Assembly: GCA_964583765.1 (NCBI GenBank)
Contig: CAZOWW010000005.1
Location: 1-64,000 of the forward strand
DNA length: 64,000 bases
Direction: 5' to 3'
DNA from: CAZOWW01 sp964583765
Lineage (GTDB): Bacteria; Actinomycetota; Actinomycetes; Actinomycetales; Kineosporiaceae
In this document: one piece after another, positions 60,856-64,000 of the stretch
Layout of the letters: every line of letters starts with the position of its first letter
How positions within the stretch are numbered: the first letter of the stretch is position 1
Notes under the pieces: generated by a model
Told to the model about the DNA's origin: nothing
The model's input: the letters and a program-made list of their open reading frames with translations, nothing else
Database searches by the model: none
Made by a program: the position numbers and the translations under genes

Positions 60856-61362
60856 TCACAGGCTGCGCCCGTGCGAGGCGACGATCCACGCACCCGCGGC
60901 CATCAGCGGGGGGAGAGCCAGCGACGTCCGCCACCACCACTGGTGAGGATCGCCGATCAGGTCGAACCGCAGGACCAGGGTGTCCAGGAACATCACGGAC
61001 AGGAAGCACCCCAGGCCCGCGAGCGCGGTCAGCCGGGGGCGCAGCAGGCCTGCCACGCGCAGGAGCGGGGCGAAGGCGGCCATCGCGACCAACGGTGCGA
61101 CGAACATCGCCACCCCGATCGCGCTCTGCCCCACGGATGCTCTGTCGCCGGAGCTCCTGGCCCAGGTCAGGGCGGCCGCCTCGGCCAGGATCAGCGGCAC
61201 GCCGAGGGCTGCGGCGACCATCGTGGCCCTGGTCACCTGGTGGGCCACGGAGGTGGCGTCACGGCGGGCCCAGAAGGCGTCGAGGGCGGCCCGGGTCCGC
61301 ACCTCGTCGGGGTCGGGGTCGTCGTCCGGCCAGTGCGACTCCGGGTCGTCGAGATCGACCAC
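60856..61362 (-). CDS. Hypothetical membrane protein
   Basis: A 168-residue protein with an acidic N-terminus (VDLDDPESHWPDDDPDPDEV) and four hydrophobic segments (about 52-72, 88-108, 118-136, 148-165). The GTG start at 61362 is supported by GGAGAGGAG six bases upstream; the frame stays open further 5' but without another site. No family is recognised. It is divergent from the sugar importer operon, with 235 bases between. Confidence 0.65.
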   Translation of the reverse strand: MVDLDDPESHWPDDDPDPDEVRTRAALDAFWARRDATSVAHQVTRATMVAAALGVPLILAEAAALTWARSSGDRASVGQSAIGVAMFVAPLVAMAAFAPLLRVAGLLRPRLTALAGLGCFLSVMFLDTLVLRFDLIGDPHQWWWRTSLALPPLMAAGAWIVASHGRSL

Positions 61363-61597
61363 GGCCGTCTCCTCTCCTGCGCCGGATCTCGGGGCGACCT
61401 GGCGGGGCGTGCCCGGTCCGCCGTACGTCACCTTCCTGCCGTACCCCCTGCCCCCGCAATGCTCCCCGGCGGGGGTACGGGGTACGGGGTTACCGCATCG
61501 ATACCCCCTATGTGTTGCGGAAGGGCAAAACAGTGTGAGTACATGACGTAACGGGACAGTCCCGGCGACATGGACGTCGGATCGGGAGGGGATATCC

Positions 61598-63010
61598 ATG
61601 TTCGGTGGTAACCGGCAAGGGTTCTGTGGTATTCGGCAAGGGTTCGGTCGTACCCGGCACGCTCAGTCAGCCCTGTTCGTCTCACTTCTGGCGGTCGCGG
61701 TGACCGCCACCGCCTGCGGTGGTTCCTCCGGATCGGCTTCCCGATCCTCGACCGCGGCGGCCGCGACCGATCCGGCATGCCGGGGCTTCGCGCCCTATCA
61801 AGGCCATGCGGGGACGACGGTCACGATCTATTCGTCCATTCTCAGCCCCGAGTCGGACTCCCTCGAGAAGTCGTGGGCGGAGTTCTCGCGCTGCACCGGG
61901 ATCAAGATCTCGTTCGAGGGATCCAACGACTTCGAGTCGCAGTTGCCGGTCCGGGTGGACGGCGGCAACGCCCCGGATCTGGCGGTGATCCCGCAGCCGG
62001 GTCTGCTGGCACAGATGGTGCGGACCGGTTCGGTGGTGGCCCCGCCGCAGGCGGTCGTGGACAACGTCTCGCGGTACTGGAACGCCGCCTGGAAGACCTA
62101 CGGGTCGGTCGACGGGACGTTCTACGCCGCTCCGATGAGCGCCAACATGAAGTCCTTCGTCTGGTACTCGCCCAAGGCCTTCGCAGCGGCCGGGTACCAG
62201 GTTCCCGGCACCTGGGCGCAGCTGATGGCGTTGAGTGCCCGCATCGCCGCCTCGGGCAAGGGCAAGCCCTGGTGCGGCGGGATCGGTTCGGGCACGGCGA
62301 CCGGTTGGCCCGCCACCGACTGGCTCGAGGAACTGGTGCTGCGCCAGGGCGGCGGGGACGTCTACGACCGGTGGGTGAGCCACGAGGTGGCGTTCAACTC
62401 CCCGGAGATCACCTCGGCGATGAGCACCCTCTCCGCCTGGATGCGTAACCCGGCGTGGGTCAACGGAGGGTTCGGCGCCGTGCAGAGCATCGCCACGACG
62501 ACGTTCCAGGACGCCGGCAAGCCGATCATCACCGGGAAGTGCTGGATGCTGCAGCAGGCGTCCTTCTACGAGGCGCAGTGGCCGAAGAAGACCGTCGTCG
62601 GCCCACAGGGCGACGTCTTCGCCTTCTACCTGCCCCCGATCAACCCGTCCGTGACCACCCCGGTCGAGGGGGGCGGGGAGTTCCTGACCGCCTTCTCCAA
62701 GCGGCCCGAGGTGCAGGCGGTGCAGACGTACCTGTCCACCCCCGACTGGGCGACCAGCCGGATCCACGTTGCTCCGGGTTGGGTCTCGGCGAACACCGGG
62801 GTGGACCCGAGCACCTACACCGATCCCATCGACCAGCTCTCGGCGAAGTACCTCACCGACCGCACCGCCACCTTCCGGTTCGACGCCTCCGACCTGATGC
62901 CGGCGGCCGTGGGATCGGGCAAGGAATGGCAGCAGATGACCACCTGGTTCTCCTCGAACGCCTCGACCAGCAGCGTGCTCAAGGCGATCGACGCCGCCTG
63001 GCCCAGCTGA
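61598..63010 (+). CDS. Sugar ABC transporter substrate-binding lipoprotein
   Basis: A 470-residue binding protein of the AglE/MalE-like type, led by GGGAGGGG. The signal ends at VTATACGG, the lipobox cysteine being near residue 40. The N-terminal lobe has TVTIYSSILSPESDSLEKSW and GGNAPDLAVIPQPG, and YAAPMSANMKSFVWYSPKAF is the typical hinge region. The signal n-region is long and repetitive (NRQGFCGIRQGFG). It should capture an oligosaccharide, probably an alpha- or beta-glucoside, outside the membrane and hand it to the permeases encoded next. Confidence 0.9.
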   Translation: MFGGNRQGFCGIRQGFGRTRHAQSALFVSLLAVAVTATACGGSSGSASRSSTAAAATDPACRGFAPYQGHAGTTVTIYSSILSPESDSLEKSWAEFSRCTGIKISFEGSNDFESQLPVRVDGGNAPDLAVIPQPGLLAQMVRTGSVVAPPQAVVDNVSRYWNAAWKTYGSVDGTFYAAPMSANMKSFVWYSPKAFAAAGYQVPGTWAQLMALSARIAASGKGKPWCGGIGSGTATGWPATDWLEELVLRQGGGDVYDRWVSHEVAFNSPEITSAMSTLSAWMRNPAWVNGGFGAVQSIATTTFQDAGKPIITGKCWMLQQASFYEAQWPKKTVVGPQGDVFAFYLPPINPSVTTPVEGGGEFLTAFSKRPEVQAVQTYLSTPDWATSRIHVAPGWVSANTGVDPSTYTDPIDQLSAKYLTDRTATFRFDASDLMPAAVGSGKEWQQMTTWFSSNASTSSVLKAIDAAWPS

Positions 63011-63018
63011 CCGGACCT

Positions 63019-63050
63019 CCGACCCGGCCCACCCGAGTGGGCCGGGTCGG
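63019..63050 (+). terminator. Hairpin between binding protein and permease genes
   Basis: A perfect 13-bp stem, CCGACCCGGCCCA and TGGGCCGGGTCGG, with a 6-base loop, 8 bases after the binding-protein stop. Inside an importer operon such hairpins usually cause partial termination or protect the upstream mRNA, giving more binding protein than permease. Confidence 0.65.
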
Positions 63051-63176
63051 GCTCGTCCGTGCCCCTCGTCCCGTGGTCCGGTTCCCAGGCCTTGTCCGGC
63101 GGTCCGGTTACCCGGTCCCGTCTCCCGGTCCGGACCCGCGTGCCGGGGCTCCAGTCAGCGGCTCTGGGAGGTAGTC

Positions 63177-64000
63177 ATGTTCGGTTCGGTCCCGCTCCTG
63201 TCCCTCGTCCCTCGCCCGCAACCGGCCCTTCCGGCCTCCGGTGGCGATGTCGTGTCCGAGTCGGTGCCCAAGCTGGTCCAGCTCGGCAGCGCGCTCGCGG
63301 TGTTCTTCGGCATCCTGCTCATCGTCTTCTTCGTCGCCGGGCGGGCGACGGGTCGTCTCCAACGCCCGGTCGCCCTGCTCGTGCTGGTGGGCCCCGCAGT
63401 CCTGCTGATGCTCGCCGGCCTCGTCGTCCCGGCCGTGAGCACCACCTTCTACAGCTTCCGCAACGCCAACAGCAGCCGCTGGGTGGGGCTGGGCAACTAC
63501 CGGTGGGCGTTCACGGATCCCGACATGCGTCACGTGCTGCTGAACACCGTGTGGTGGATCGTGATCGCGCCGGTCGCCGCGACCGCCCTCGGCCTGGTGC
63601 TGGCCCTGCTCGCCGACCGGATGCCACCCCGGGCGGAATCGGTCACCAAGTCACTGATCTTCCTGCCCATGGCGATCTCGTTCGTGGGGGCCAGCATCAT
63701 CTGGAAGTTCGTCTACGAGGCCCGCGATCCGTCCGTGCCGCAGGTCGGACTGCTCAGCGAGGTGGTGATGAAGCTCGGCTGGCGGCATCCGCCGGACTGG
63801 ATCCTCTGGCAGCCCTGGAACACCCTTCTCCTCATGGTGATCATGGTCTGGGTCGAGACGGGCTTCGCCATGGTCGTGCTCTCCGCGGCGATCAAGGCGA
63901 TCCCGCGGGAGATCATCGAGGCCGCCCAGCTGGACGGCGCGGTGGGGCGGCAGCTGTTCGCGCGGGTCACCGTGCCCATGATCCGGGGCACCCTCGTCGT
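63177..64000 (+). CDS. Sugar ABC transporter permease (AglF-like), partial
   Basis: The first 274 residues of a MalF/AglF-type permease; the gene continues past the window. GGGAGGT precedes the ATG by five bases. Membrane segments are at about 41-58, 70-92, 128-152 and 160-180, then a large loop and a further helix. VGLGNYRWAFTD is the usual external motif. The visible end, EIIEAAQLDGAVGRQLFARVT, is the EAA loop that docks on the ATPase. AglF-type permeases often have a long first segment like this one. A second permease should follow. Confidence 0.9.
   Translation, partial: MFGSVPLLSLVPRPQPALPASGGDVVSESVPKLVQLGSALAVFFGILLIVFFVAGRATGRLQRPVALLVLVGPAVLLMLAGLVVPAVSTTFYSFRNANSSRWVGLGNYRWAFTDPDMRHVLLNTVWWIVIAPVAATALGLVLALLADRMPPRAESVTKSLIFLPMAISFVGASIIWKFVYEARDPSVPQVGLLSEVVMKLGWRHPPDWILWQPWNTLLLMVIMVWVETGFAMVVLSAAIKAIPREIIEAAQLDGAVGRQLFARVTVPMIRGTLV

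Overview
The window is very GC-rich DNA (third positions almost always G or C) with frequent GTG starts, ATGA/GTGA stop-start overlaps, lipoprotein and Tat signals, and actinobacterial families (MacB-like exporter with DUF5666 partner, YkcB/GT39 glycosyltransferase, LacI-type domain fused to GGDEF, SpoIIE phosphatase receptor). It looks like the chromosome of a filamentous or motile actinobacterium. A chemotaxis-receptor remnant and the sugar-sensing diguanylate cyclase would fit a Kineosporia/Kineococcus-like lineage, but that placement is tentative. Two runs of N (5606-5615 and 16852-16951) mark assembly gaps, and both interrupt genes.

Layout. 1-6.8 kb: tail of a GH6 cellulase, a secreted HAF-repeat protein, a chemoreceptor remnant, a HAD phosphatase, a DUF4825 lipoprotein, and a membrane M48-type metalloprotease split by the first gap. 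6.9-8.7 kb: a decayed integrated element (integrase C-terminus plus an unknown gene) lying on the 3' side of a tRNA-Phe/Asp/Glu cluster. 9-15 kb: minimal zincin, DUF2252 protein with a huge low-complexity tail, cation/proton antiporter, flavin-nucleotide-binding protein, frameshifted DUF2690 protein. 15-19.5 kb: 7TM-PAS-SpoIIE phosphatase (cut by the second gap), cell-wall lytic protein with a structured leader, P-loop kinase. 19.5-26 kb: LacI-like/GGDEF diguanylate cyclase, flavodoxin, TetR regulator, GH3 beta-glucosidase.

26-39 kb is an envelope locus: GT2-GtrA glycosyltransferase, small membrane protein, OmpR-type response regulator, histidine kinase and YkcB-type glycosyltransferase, then a compact exporter operon (adaptor, ATPase, FtsX-like permease, DUF5666 protein, lipoprotein). 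Several neighbouring products share glycine-rich GGFGGG-like tracts. 39-45.5 kb: FKBP isomerase lipoprotein, stand-alone CBM48 protein, MFS transporter, ApbE flavin transferase with a tiny membrane partner, Tat/lipobox Rieske protein, and an unrecognised protein with an internal domain duplication.

45.6-64 kb: MarR regulator with twin operator-like dyads driving a heterodimeric multidrug ABC exporter; papain-like protease; GH25-like secreted protein; malonyl-CoA-synthetase-like ligase; a second ABC exporter pair; a catalytically dead resolvase-fold protein; small secreted and lipoproteins; and the start of a sugar ABC importer (binding protein, terminator-like hairpin, first permease). Polysaccharide use recurs (GH6, GH3, sugar importer, sugar-sensing cyclase). 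A striking window-wide property is the abundance of in-phase tandem microduplications inside coding regions.
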